From Omphiscola glabra (taxonomy: Eukaryota > Mollusca > Gastropoda > Lymnaeidae), in assembly GCA_964017045.1 (NCBI GenBank), contig OZ024810.1:15612704-15676703 (forward strand): a stretch of DNA of 64,000 nt. The letters are read 5' to 3'. Shown here piece by piece: positions 1-10,247 of this stretch; position 1 is the stretch's first letter, and every line of letters begins with the position of its first letter. The position numbers and the translations under genes are program-made. The notes beneath the pieces are model-generated. The model was not told the origin of the DNA and did not search any database. It saw only the letters and a list, made by a program, of their open reading frames with translations.

Positions 1-44
1 ACGCCCAAATAACGCGTTTCTCCAAACTGCCCCCCCCCCAACGG

Positions 45-205
45 CAGTGGCGTAGCGATCCTAACTCGCGCCCGGGGCACAATACCTTTTTAGCGCCCCC
101 CTATTCGAAAAGCATACAATATTATATGTAAAATATACAATTTGGCGCCCTCTGTTAGTAGCCCCCGGGGCATGATACATCCTTGCCCCCCTCGCTACGC
201 CACTG
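45..205 (+). mobile_element. hAT-type MITE, CAGTGGCGTA family, copy 1
   Basis: A 161-bp non-autonomous element with perfect 14-bp terminal inverted repeats: CAGTGGCGTAGCGA at the left end, TCGCTACGCCACTG at the right. It is flanked by near-identical 8-bp direct repeats, CCCAACGG (37-44) and CCAAACGG (206-213), as expected for hAT-superfamily insertion. It has no coding capacity. The same sequence recurs at 45618-45782. Confidence 0.85.
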
Positions 206-267
206 CCAAACGGGTCTAGTTTTATTTATCACACGCAATGCTCGTGGCATGTAAAGAAACACAGTCT

Positions 268-353
268 GGTCCCAAAGACAGGTTCTAAAGACAGGTCCCA
301 AAGACAGGTCCCAAAGACAGGTCCCAAAGACAGGTCCCAAAGACAGATCCCAA
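268..353. repeat. 13-bp minisatellite
   Basis: About six to seven copies of AAAGACAGGTCCC with few variants. The open frame across it is a by-product of the repeat. Confidence 0.85.
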
Positions 354-645
354 ACACTTCGGATAATTTGGCATTTTTACTGTAACATAAATTGGCCTCG
401 TGTTTTCAAGTGTGTCTGCAAGTGAAACACATTTTGATTGTTGGCCAATGGGTGGGTGGGGGTGGGGGTGGAATTTAGAACAGGGTGGGCAAGTGTTTTT
501 GACTTCTTTTTTTTCCTCTCTGGAGAACTAAAACCTTGAATTATTTGATCTGACTGGAGCTGAAATACATTGGTTTAGTTTAACGACCCAGTTATCTGTT
601 ATAGCTTTCAAATGATCATGCAATGAAGACGTTAAAGCGTATCCG

Positions 646-823
646 GAAATTTGATCGAAAGAAATTTCGTCGACGGTAAATTGATCGACGGAAATTTGAT
701 CGAAAGAAATTTCGTCGACGGAAAATTGATCGACGGAAATTTGATAGAAAGAAATTTCGTCGACGGAAAATTGATCGACGGAAATTTGATCGAACGGAAA
801 TTTGGTCGAATTTTTTTTTTAGT
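646..823. repeat. 45-bp tandem array, GACGGAAATTTGATCG type, copy 1
   Basis: About 3.5 copies of a 45-bp unit built from shorter related blocks such as GGAAATTTGATCGA and TTTCGTCGACGG. It is followed by a non-repetitive tail (about 825-900). The same array type plus tail recurs at 40389-40640, so this is the inner part of a dispersed element rather than a purely local satellite. Confidence 0.75.
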
Positions 824-899
824 TTACACGTTAAAATTTTGCGTCAAATTTCTTTTTGAGTGCACTATTTTGTTTTACTGTATAGTATAGTATGCGGCG

Positions 900-1686
900 G
901 ACGGACTTAATGGCTGATGTTCAGTTTCAAACAAGTTTTTCATAGACTTCGTAGGAGGGCGTGTAGAATCTGCTGCAGAACACGTGCGTGATTCTCATTT
1001 GTCGAGAAGTCTCACCCTTCCGTTGAGACATTACGCTTCTAGAACGGCGAAATTACCTAAAACAATAGACCGCATAGTCGTGTTGCTTGGGGGCCGTCCT
1101 ACTAAATCTCACTCGGAATTGTTCGCCACCTTTTTTAAAACCGGGCTCCCTTGAGGTACAGTTCGAGTATGAGCAAAAATAACGTTCAGCTATGAATATA
1201 TTTTTCCCGTAGTGAGACGTATTCCCAATAACAATTGCCTAAACATACCGTCCTTGACACTTAGCGACTGGAGCGATGCACTGTTGGCAAACTCACGTAC
1301 GTGTTCAAGATGCGGCAGTTTCAGTACCATTACTTTTGACGCATACTGTACTTATTTTAAATTTATAGCCAAGTATGATGCGTTTTAATCCATTTTTTAA
1401 ACATTATTCGACCCAATCACATATAACAATTTGAAATTGGTTTAAAATGAATTAACTTTAAATTACGCCTTTGCCCTGAAGAATTCAGTTTTAAAATGTC
1501 AACACTTGAACCATTACGCAATCATTTTCAGTCAAACTTAATGAAAATGAAAATAAAATTAGCAAATTACAGTCCTACGGCTTCACATGCAAACTTAATT
1601 TCCATTACATTTTTTTTTTTAATTCTACAAACGTTATTTTGATTTTTCATTAAGAGCATTCTAGTTAAAGAAAAATCGATACCAAC
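900..1686. other. AT-rich stretch, nothing recognised
   Basis: This is unique-looking sequence 3' of the last visible exon of the claudin-like gene, which reads leftward. I searched the minus strand for the expected final exon (fourth membrane span) and found no convincing AG-bounded open frame. Confidence 0.5.
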
Positions 1687-1845
1687 CGGAAATCAAGTAG
1701 AGCACAGCAGACCCCATCGCCATTCTCCTGTTCGGGATGTTCTGGGTAAAGTACCTGCTGTAGTAGATGGCGCCATCCAGCATTCCACCGATGGTACAGA
1801 AGAAAGCGATCATGATAAACGCCCTTGAGGCATAAATGCCACCCG
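1687..1845 (-). CDS. exon 2 of claudin-like gene
   Basis: The acceptor is ATTCCATCAG|CG. Joined to exon 1 it gives ...SHNFQAGGIYASRAFIM in one open frame. It encodes spans 2 and 3. The donor is TTCCG|GTTGGT; reading through instead would stop nine codons later, which would leave a three-span protein. Confidence 0.7.
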
Positions 1846-4408
1846 CTGATGGAATACATTTTGGAAGAGGAAAAAAACATCTAAATTAATACAAATTAAA
1901 CTCCTGTGAAACGAAAGCAAAAAAGGAAAATACATGTCGCGTACATTATAAGAGAATCGATGGCGTCATTTATAGATTAAATACCGTGTTCACCTGTCAT
2001 TGCTGACAAAAATCTCTAAACCAAATACAAACACACAACCCTGCAAAACACTATAATGCTTAGAGCACGGTTTCCAAAACTGGGGGTGCTCAAACAAGTA
2101 GGTGCGAGCAGTGGCGTCACTAGGGGTTGCCGGGGGGGTGGGGTGTGGGTGCACACCGAGTGACACACCCCAAAGAAAGAGTGACACCAAATTGGAAAAC
2201 TGCAGCTTTTTCGGAGCTCACCCGAGTCGGTATTTTTATAACATATCTTAAATAAATACAAGAGCGCGGTGCCATCAGAACACAGTGCTACAACTGCAGA
2301 CGGGCTAATGACTATGTTTCCAGCGGAGAATCATTGCGTTTTTTTCCATACGATCAGTGGCGCAGTAAAATGTGCGATTCCATACACGGGCCATGACTTA
2401 GCGGCTTTCACATACAAAAAATCATGAATTCTTACACCAATCCCTGAAAAAGTGGAAGGTTTATTTCACTTCTCGCTTTCATTAATAATGACGATTGTTC
2501 ATCCTTGTACGTGCTCAGTCTTTCTGTCTACTTCTCAAGTGTCCACAGCCCCACCCCCACATAGTACGCCCCTATTGAACACTCTATACATGTTGCAAAC
2601 GCACGCGGTCTCCGATCATGGTTGTGCCTTAATCCGACTTTGCGCCATAGCAGTGGTTCTCAGCCTTTCTAATGCTACGACCCTTTAATACTGTTCCTCA
2701 CGTTCTGTCGACTGCCAACCCCAAAAATATGTTCGTTGATACGTCATAACTGTAGAGTATACGTATTTTCCGATAGTCCCAGGCGACCCCTGTGAAAGGG
2801 TCATTCGACCCCCAAAGGGGTCGCGACCCACAGGTTGTAAACCACTGCATTATAGGAAGGGAAAAAATAGTTTTGTTCTTGTGGTATATGCTGTGATGCG
2901 TTTACCATTAGACTATGTCTTCGCGCATCATCCTCCACATTGTGGAATACAACTTTGACAATGAAAGTGAAAAAAAAACACAATAGACGGTTTCGAACTC
3001 CATTATACTCTATGTCTGTAATATAATCTATTATATTTTACACTAGCTAGTAAGTCATAAGTTTACTTTCTAAGGTCTACAGTTCTCTTTGTTATATAAC
3101 AAACCAATTTTATTTTTTTTAATTCAATGTTAAAATTCATTGCTTCTTTTGTAAGTGGTGTGAGAGTCAAACAAGTTGTTAAGGGTATGCAAGACGAATT
3201 GGCGAATTCTTGGTGGGTGCAGAGCGGAGAAAAGTTTGGGAACCACCGGCTTAGCGTTTAAAGCTTAATTCTCAGAAGATCAAGTCACCCACTGCATCTC
3301 GTTCGATGATTTTTACATCTCGTTTTACAGATTTTACAGTGTCTGGAAAGGCATGGGCAGCCTTCCAACAACTCAAGAATGTTTGGGTCTCCAAACACTT
3401 GAGTAACAACCTAACGACCAGAACCTTCAACACCATGGTGAAACTTGTTCTACTATACGATGCAGAGACACGGAGAACCACTGCTGTGAATCTGAAGAGA
3501 ATTGAGTCCTTCATCCATAACGGCCTAATAAGGATCATCGTGATTCACTGGCCCGACAGAATCAGCAACCAGAAACTGTAGCAGCGGACAAAGCAGAAAC
3601 CGGTAGAACAAGAGATCCTCCAGAGATGGATCGGCCATACACTCAGGAAACCTGCCCACAGCATAACTAGACAAGCCCTGAACTGGAACCCTCAAGGAAA
3701 ACGGAAAAGAGGCAGGCCGAGGAGCACTTGGCACCGTGAAGTGGAAGCAGATACCAAGAAACTTGGCCACACTTGGGGGAAGCTGGAGAGATTGGCTGAG
3801 GATCGTGATGCCTGGAGGATTCTTGTAGACTGCCTATGTCCAAGGAAGGATCACAGACGTCGATGAAGATCGGCGGCTGTTCCTCAAGGACGAAGAGGAG
3901 AAAGAGATAAGGCCTGATTAGGGCTTTTACTTCTTCGCGTAATGATGGCTTGAAAAACAGAAACATTTTATTGACGGGGCGCGGGGGGGGGGGGGGGAAT
4001 AAATCGTGTTTTGATTACGTCATGTCAACTTATATTAATTGTTGAGGACGCTTTAATAATAAACAAATCGAAAAAGCGAGTCGACAGTGAGAAAATAATT
4101 AGAATAGAATTAAAAATCTTTTTTTTTAAGTTAAAAAAACTTCTTTGTAACCAGATGTAATGTACACCATCAATTAATTTTTTTTTTTTTAGGGTGAAAA
4201 TGTTAAGTGTTACTAACCTTGGAAGTTGTGAGAAGCACATCCACCAGGTCCACAGATGAGATAGAGTCCAGCGCTCACGTTGCTGCTGGAGTCTGTCATC
4301 CACGCGGGGATGGCCATGCCGAGCAGGATGAGCAACGCGCCGAGGCCCCCAAGCACGAACGATGTCTTGATGAACTGGTTGATCATTTTTTGTAGCTATC
4401 TACACTTT
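1687..4408 (-). CDS. claudin/PMP22-like four-span membrane protein (partial)
   Basis: The coding exons are 4218-4386 (start ATG at 4386-4384) and 1687-1845, joined in phase by standard GT..AG sites. The 5' exon begins at 4408 after a TTTATTTCAG acceptor, so a further upstream non-coding exon is expected. Exon 1 encodes a first hydrophobic span (about residues 8-28, FVLGGLGALLILLGMAIPAW) and then an extracellular loop with W30, GLY-LIC and a second cysteine, which matches the W-GLW-C-C signature of the claudin/PMP22/EMP family. Exon 2 encodes two more spans (FIMIAFFCTIGGMLDGAIYY and AMGSAVLYLIS). Such proteins usually have four spans and act in cell contacts or as membrane organisers. The fourth span is missing: the last visible exon ends at a GTTGGT donor and no later exon was found before the left edge. 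The subfamily cannot be decided. Confidence 0.72.
2109..2187 (+). mobile_element. fragment of a CAGTGGCGTCACTAGG-type MITE
   Basis: It starts with CAGTGGCGTCACTAGGGG and resembles the outer end of the CAGTGGCGTA hAT MITEs. No matching right end is clear. Confidence 0.3.
2651..2847 (-). mobile_element. SPIN-like hAT MITE, reverse copy
   Basis: 197 bp with ends CAGTGGTTCTCAGCC and GGTTGTAAACCACTG. Inside are a GACCCTTTAATACTGTTCCTC block and a GGGGTCGCGACCCACAGG block, the characteristic ends of this family. The flanking octamers CGCCATAG (2643-2650) and CATTATAG (2848-2855) differ only by transitions and are probably an old 8-bp target duplication. It lies in intron 1 of the claudin-like gene. 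Confidence 0.75.
3076..3295. repeat. dispersed repeat, copy 1 (pair with 6657-6862)
   Basis: It shares a long co-linear stretch with 6657-6862: a CTACAGTTCTCTTTG start, a T-rich block, GTGTGAGAGT, GACGAATTGGCGAATTC, GAGCGGAGAAA and TTAATTCTCAGAAGATCA. Small indels separate the two copies. No terminal repeats or coding sequence were seen, so the class is unknown. Confidence 0.7.
3306..3866 (+). pseudogene. LINE reverse-transcriptase C-terminal fragment
   Basis: One frame reads KAWAAFQQLKNVWVSKHLS, VLLYDAETRRTT and then, beyond an in-frame TAG at 3579-3581, QRTKQKPVEQEI, GHTLRKP, KRKRGRPRSTWHREVEADTKK and DRDAWRILVDCLCPRKD, ending at TGA 3864-3866. This is the familiar C-terminal part of non-LTR retrotransposon polyproteins (region after the RT core, GRPR-TW motif). 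It is 5'-truncated and broken by the stop, so it is a dead copy, and it is inserted in intron 1 of the claudin-like gene. The clade was not determined. Confidence 0.8.
3867..4217. other. intronic sequence with poly-G tract
   Basis: The remainder of intron 1 of the claudin-like gene. It includes a run of 13 G near 3986 and T/A homopolymers. No other feature was seen. Confidence 0.5.
4218..4386 (-). CDS. exon 1 of claudin-like gene
   Basis: 169 coding nt from the ATG at 4386 to the donor CAAG|GTTAGTA (intron starts at 4217). It encodes membrane span 1 and the first loop with the W...GLY..C....C pattern, and ends in phase 1. The 22 nt at 4387-4408 are 5' UTR behind an acceptor. Confidence 0.75.
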
Positions 4409-4892
4409 CTGAAATAAAAAATAAATAAAAATACATTTGAAAATTTTTTTTTTTAATTCATTCCTTTGACTTGACCGTTCTTCGGTATTCGTTTTTTTTG
4501 ACGCATTAGGCTTAACAACCCTCAAGCGTATATCTTACTCTAGAAAGCTGAGATTCGGTATAAAGTTCATCGTCGTTTCTCATTTTAATCTAGTGAGTTT
4601 TTTCACTTACCAAAGAAATATAGCTTAAAAAAATTAATTAATAAAGGGAAGCATCTTTATTTTAGCTAATGTTTAATCATTATTCCAGTTACACGTCAAA
4701 ATAAAAAACAAAATGTCATAAAGGGAAATTAAAAGATGAGAAAATCTGTATTCTATTTTTTTTTTTAATTTCTAGATAAAAAATAATACAATTTCTTCAT
4801 TGCGGGTTGGTTCTCGTATGTTTGCATCAGGCATCGGAGAGGAAGAATCAAAGATCAAGTTATCTTATTATCTTAGATATCAATTCGGCTAA

Positions 4893-5072
4893 TTGCTTAA
4901 ACAACGCAATTAATACAGTAGGCCTTCTAACCAGAAGAGTGTTAGATTAACCCTTGGAGGCCTGGCTTAAACAACGCAATTAATACAGGTAGGCCGTCTA
5001 ACCAGACGAGTGCCAGATTAACCTTTGGGGGCCTGGCTTACATAAGGCAATTAATACAGTAGGCCTTTTAAC
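4893..5072. repeat. about 72-bp tandem repeat, locus 1
   Basis: About 2.5 copies of a unit containing AACAACGCAATTAATACAG, TAGGCCTTCTAACCAGA and GATTAACCCTTGGAGGCCTGG. The same unit is tandem again at 7770-7952. Confidence 0.8.
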
Positions 5073-5242
5073 CTCTCCACCAAATCGGCAAACGAAGGCG
5101 ATGATGACGCATGTCACATGATGAGTTCCTTAACTACAAGATGCACCAGACATCAAAGTAAACGGCAAAAAAAAAACACAACAAAAACCCTCTTCCTGCC
5201 AATAAACAGCTCTAAATACCAAACCACAAAGATGACTTTCTG

Positions 5243-5248
5243 ACTTAC
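5243..5248 (-). promoter_or_regulatory. candidate 5' splice site of upstream UTR exon
   Basis: On the minus strand the sequence reads CAATCG|GTAAGTCAG, a strong donor consensus. Because the claudin-like coding exon starts behind an acceptor (4408), a non-coding first exon to its right is required, and this is the best candidate seen. It is unproven. Confidence 0.3.
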
Positions 5249-6530
5249 CGATTGAATTGATCCAGAGAGTCAAGTTACCTAAATATGGCAGGTTCAGTCA
5301 GTCAATCCTGAGTCAAGAAAACCTATTAATAATCAATTTATAATGATATTTTAATCGAACTTTTTAAAAAAATTTAATATAATATCAATTTGTTGAAGAT
5401 ATTGTTTTCTCCGGTTTCGGATTTAAATTTACTTTTAATCAAAATTTTTTGTACATTTATTAATTTTTTTGGGGGGAATGATTCTAATCTGCGCTAGGAA
5501 TCTTATCCGCTGATGTGTGCTAAGGTTTTGGTCATTAAATACGGGCTGTGCACAAAACCGGCGTAGAAACGCACTGCGTCTCAAGTGTTGTACTTCACTT
5601 GGTGACGGCATAACTTTCCCGGACTCATTTACCCTCCGGCAGTCAGTCCTCAAACTGTAGCATTAAGTGTTCAACCGCATTCTTAACACGTTTTTATCTA
5701 TGTCAGCATCTTCATGCTTTACAACAGATGACTACGTGCGGAGAAACAGAGACTTTACAGACATTGGAAAGTGCAAACGAAAAATAGGATAGCTTGTTTG
5801 TTTGTTTGTTTGTCTTTTTTTGTTGTTGTTGTTTGTGGGTTTTTTTAATGATAGCGTGTTTGTGTTTTGTCACTGGACAAGTTGCGCTGCAAAATATGGT
5901 TCAATGTCTTCAAAATAAATGTCCATTTATTGGAATTCTTAAAATAATCGCATCTCATTTCTTTTAGTCTCATTCTTATTCGCCCACACCGAGGCGGGTG
6001 GAGATCTTCTAGCTTGGATTGGTTTACTCCAAGTCTAAGAATAACACACTAAATCAAATTTGTTTCTCTACATCAGGGTTGGGGGTGGGGAGTTCCTAAA
6101 CAGTTTCTGTATTTTGCATCCCCAAAGAATTGTTTGATTAAGACTCACAGCCACACCCGCCCGCCCACACACACACACAAGTAACAATTCTTTTTAAAAT
6201 TGGACCCCAAAAAATGTATTAATTGAAGTACAAATAGAAGGTAGATATCATAAGTGTGTCTTGTTATATAACGTAAAATATTATTGATGAAATTTTAAAC
6301 AAATATCTCTACATTTATGAGACAACTTAAAGTCAAAGACTCCTTTGTTTTTACAATCAATTAAGTCAAAGACTCCTGTGTTCTTACAATCACTCATGGT
6401 CAAAGACTCCTGTGTTCTTGAAATCACTCTTTGTCGAACCTCCCGAGAATCCTTCTCCCAGTCCTTGGAGTTGCGTGCACCCCAAGTTGGGGAAATGTGC
6501 ACTATATACATCATGGAATTTCTTTTATTT
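5249..6530. other. intergenic, no gene recognised
   Basis: AT-rich sequence with a (GTTT)n/(GTT)n microsatellite near 5795-5835 and a short (CA)n near 6165-6180. Small open frames here have no recognisable motifs. Confidence 0.5.
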
Positions 6531-6535
6531 TTAAA

Positions 6536-6650
6536 AACTACAGCAACAGCTTCGGGAACATCTATAGCAATATCTATATCTACAGCAACTGATACAGCAA
6601 CAGCAACAGCTACAGCATTAGCTACAGCAATATCTGCCATACGTTTATTT
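6536..6650. repeat. ACAGCA/ATCTAT hexamer-like repeat
   Basis: Short degenerate tandem of ACAGCA, ACAGCT and ATCTAT words. It is compositionally the same as the larger array at 6895-7445, about 250 bp away, and probably shares its origin. The dispersed repeat 6657-6862 lies between them. Confidence 0.6.
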
Positions 6651-6656
6651 TCTACG

Positions 6657-6862
6657 TTCTACAGTTCTCTTTGTAATATAATAAGCCATTATTTAAGTCT
6701 TTTTTTTTTTTTTTTCAATTTTAAAATGCGTTGTAGTTTTTGTAGGTAGTGTGAGAGTAAAGCATTTTATATGGGATGCGAGACGAGTTGGCGAATTCGT
6801 GGTGCATGCTGAGCGGAGAAATGGCTTAGCCGTTAAAACTTAATTCTCAGAAGATCACGTCC
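6657..6862. repeat. dispersed repeat, copy 2 (pair with 3076-3295)
   Basis: Co-linear with 3076-3295: CTACAGTTCTCTTTG, GTGTGAGAGT, GACGAGTTGGCGAATTC, GAGCGGAGAAA, TTAATTCTCAGAAGATCA. This copy lacks the AACCACCGG piece found in copy 1. Confidence 0.7.
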
Positions 6863-6894
6863 CTCACAACACATTGGACGGGGGAATGGTGGAG

Positions 6895-7445
6895 AATAGT
6901 GAACAGCTACAAGTACAGCTATATGGAAACATATATGACAACAGGTATCGAAGCAGCTGCAGATACAGCTACAAGTACAGCTACGGCAACAGCCATGACA
7001 ACAGCTACACAGGGAGCAACGGATGCAGCTGCGGGTACAGCTATGGCAACAGCCATTACAACAGCTACAGAGGGAGCTACAGATGCAGCTGCGGGTACAG
7101 CTATGGCAACAGCTATGACAGCAGCTACAGATACAGCTACGGGTACAGGTACGATAACGGCTACATATGCAGCTACAGATATAGCTACGGGTACAGGTAC
7201 GGTAACCGCTACATATACAGCTACAGATACAGCTACGGGTACAGGTACGGTAACCGCTACATATGCAGCTACAGATACAGCTACGGGTACAGGTACGGTA
7301 ACCGCTACATATGCAGCTACAGATACAGCTACGGGTACAGGTACGGTAATCGCTACATAAACATCTACAGATACAGATACGGGTACAGGTACGGTAACCG
7401 CTACATATGCAGCTACAGATACAGCTACAGCAACGAGCTAATTTA
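6895..7445. repeat. 48-bp array of GCTACA/ACAGCT hexamers
   Basis: The left half is a loose ACAGCTA/GCAACA hexamer tandem. The right half (about 7093-7440) is a regular 48-bp unit (eight hexamers) with GGTACGGTAACCGCTACATA at its core. The period is a multiple of three and free of stops, so all three plus frames and one minus frame stay open (Thr/Ala-, Tyr/Ser- or Cys-rich). The equally open frames argue that it is not a gene. Confidence 0.85.
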
Positions 7446-7769
7446 AGGATCGTCATTGTTTTGCCATTTTTATCCGGGAACTATTTTAACCTATAAAAAA
7501 ATCCGTGTTAGCCGTTGGCACCGGTCCTCTCGGGAGACAGGCGGATACGCATTGTTTACCGCGGGGAAAAACTTACTGGTGTAATGGCAAGTAAACAATG
7601 TCAAGTATCTTTAATTGCCTTAAGATCTAAAGCTCTTAAAATTGTAACTACTTTTTTTTCTGTGCCATTGCGCAATAAGGAGCGTAGCTGGTGGAGTTGT
7701 ACTCGAATGTTTGGGGTCAACATGGTATGTTTACATTTCCTTTGTGCGGTGGGGGGGGGGGGGGTTATC

Positions 7770-7952
7770 TCAGATTAACCCTTGGAGGCCTGGCTTAAAC
7801 AACGCAATTAATACATTAGGCCTTCTAACCAGACGAGTGCCAGATTAACCCTTGGAGGTCTGGTTAATACAGTAGGCCTTCTAACCAGATGAGTGCCAGA
7901 TTTTCCCTTGGAGGCCTGGCTTACATAACGCAATTAATACAGTTGGCCTTCT
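7770..7952. repeat. about 72-bp tandem repeat, locus 2
   Basis: About 2.5 copies of the unit found at 4893-5072 (AACAACGCAATTAATACA, GGCCTTCTAACCAGACGAG, TTAACCCTTGGAGG). One copy carries an internal deletion. It directly follows a G-run (7751-7764). Confidence 0.8.
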
Positions 7953-7955
7953 AAT

Positions 7956-8557
7956 TACAGCAAAATATAAATAGATACATTATTTATAAAATATTTCAAA
8001 CTATTTATTTAAATAAAAATAAAGCTGCTATCGTTCTTAAAAACCTTTATAGAGTTAACAACAGTACCCTCTACAAAATACAACAGTACACTCTTAAGTA
8101 CGATAAATGTTTTGTTGGTTTTTTTTAAAACCTTTACAACAGTACTCTCGAGTAAAATCATTTTTTAAATAGTTTATAGGTATTTTATCGAATTTTGTAA
8201 TTAAAAATCTTTTTGTTTCCTTTTTTTTAAAATTGAAGAACAGCTCAATGATGTTTTGAAAGTCGATAACTTCGACAACAGCAACAATAATGACGTAAAA
8301 AATGTCCTTACCGAACTTGGTCTGGCACGCGCTAACAACCGCTGTCGATAGCTGTGTGTATTTTTTGTTGTTGTAGTTGTTGTGAAACAGTGCAGTGTAA
8401 GACGATGTAAAGAAAAAAAAAGAATATGTATTCTGAAAAGATAAAATAATCATTTATTGGTGCATCTACGCACTTCCGGCAATCACCGTTACCAGATATT
8501 TTAAGTTTGTGAACCAAACCGGGGGGGGGGGGGTATATATGCAGCCGTCAGAATATT
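7956..8557. other. AT-rich intergenic sequence
   Basis: No coding signal. It contains short repeats of the CAACAGTAC type (8058-8150) and a 13-nt G-run (8520-8532) next to the following array. Confidence 0.5.
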
Positions 8558-8932
8558 TTCCTGGCAATGTCACATGAAGGTGCTCTGGTATAGTCCTGTT
8601 GAGGAGATGGGGACCTTTCCTGGCAATGTCTCATTAGGTGCTCTGGTATAGTCCTGTTGAGGAGCTGGGGACCACAACTGGCAATGTCTCATGAAGGTGC
8701 TCTGGTATAGTCCTGTTGAGGAGCTGGGGACCTTTCCTGGCAATGTCTCATTAGGTGCTCTGGTATAGTCCTGTTGAGGAGCTGGGGACCTTTCCTGGCA
8801 ATGTCTCATGAAGGTGCTCTGGTGTAGTCCTGTAGAGGAGCTGGGGACCTTTCCTGGCAATATCTCATGAAGGTGCTCTGGTATAGTCCTGTTGCGGAGC
8901 TGAGGACCTCTTCTGACAATGTCTCATGAAGA
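8558..8932. repeat. about 59-bp minisatellite
   Basis: About six copies of a 58-60-bp unit containing TGGCAATGTCTCATGAAGG, GCTCTGGTATAGTCCTG and GAGGAGCTGGGGACCTTTCC. The minus-strand open frame across it is a repeat by-product. Confidence 0.9.
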
Positions 8933-9330
8933 TGTACCCAACTTTTATGATAAGCTTAGCAGTCGACATTGCTCCTCATGTACCCAACTGTTATGATAAG
9001 CTCATCAGTCGATATTGCTCCTCATGTACCCAGCTGTTGTGATAAGCTCAGCCGTCGACAGTGCTCCTCATGTACCCAGCTGTTGTGATAAGCTCAGCCG
9101 TCGACAGTGCTCCTCATGTACCCAGCTCTTGTGATAAGCTCAGCCGTCGACAGTGCTCCTCATGTACCCAGCTGTTGTGATAAGCTCAGCAGTCGACAGT
9201 GCTCCTCATGTACCCAGCTGTTGTGATTAGCTCAGCCGTCGACAGTGCTCCTCGTGTACCCAGCTGTTGTGATAAGCTCAGCCGTCGACATTGCTCCTCT
9301 TGCATCAAGCTTTTATTATAAGCTCAGCCG
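8933..9330. repeat. 46-bp minisatellite
   Basis: About 8.5 copies of a 46-bp unit containing TGTACCCAGCTGTTGTGATA, AGCTCAGCCGTCGACAG and TGCTCCTCA. It abuts the unrelated 59-bp array directly. Confidence 0.9.
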
Positions 9331-10247
9331 TACGAGAAATGGCTTATGATTAATGAAAACTATCCAGCAGGCCTGCATATATCCACTACCTGCACCAGCC
9401 ACCAGAGTGGTGATGTACTCGCAGTAGTACGATTTATAAACCACGATTGAACGTCATAAACTACTTAATGTATGCAGCAATGACAAACATGTTCCTATTC
9501 TGCCAAATATCCTACACAACTATCATTATCAAGATTTCCACAAAGGTCTGTTGATCCTCTAAATGTGAGGCATTAAATAAGAACAAAAAAAATGCTACCA
9601 GGAGCGTACCTTGACTAAATGCCGCCCCACTGACCTACTTTGAATGAGTGCCGCCCTAGGGTAACTACCAAAAGTACGCCCCCACCCCAAAAACAAAAAG
9701 AAGAACACATTATTTTTAGACCTTATTAGAGGACGTAGTGTGCGGTGGCGTACCTAGGTGGCTTACTGATTAGCACTAATTGGGATTCTTAAAAAGGGCG
9801 CTACGTAAATACACGTTTAGTAAAGTAACTTTAGTCAATGGGTCATTGCAACAACCATTGTCTGGTTGTTTATTTCTAGCTTTCTTTAATAATCTTATGG
9901 CGACTTTTTCTTTATTTCAATATTTCACCGGCTAATGTTTAGTTTCCAACAGCTCGCTGCGTTAGCTATTTCAAAATTTTTATGGACCAAAAAAAATTCA
10001 TCGACATGGACATTTTATCGACGGACAATTCTTCAGCATAGTCTCAATAAAAGATAATCAAATGTAGAATTTATTTGTATAATCAGATTCTTTTTGAGAT
10101 CTTTAAACAATAACAAAACCATTCACCTATCATCTGTAAGATTCTTGATTTATCCATACCTAAAATGCTGTAAAGAAAAAAAAAAGATTATATCAGGATA
10201 AAATGTCTTTATTTTCGTTATACGTCTTTCGGTGTGTTTCACCAATC
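9331..10247. other. intergenic, no gene recognised
   Basis: Unique-looking AT-rich sequence. Near 9600-9765 there are GCCGCCC/TACGCCCCC blocks and CGGTGGCGTACCTAGG, suggesting a decayed MITE of the CAGTGGCGTA type. Near 9985-10030 there is a short ATCGACGGACAATTC stretch like the repeat at 646-823. Confidence 0.4.

Noticed and set aside
1687..1880. 71-aa minus-strand frame starting MFFSSSKMYSISGW
   Set aside because: It is in a different frame from the spliced claudin-like exon 2, which continues exon 1 in phase and encodes membrane spans.
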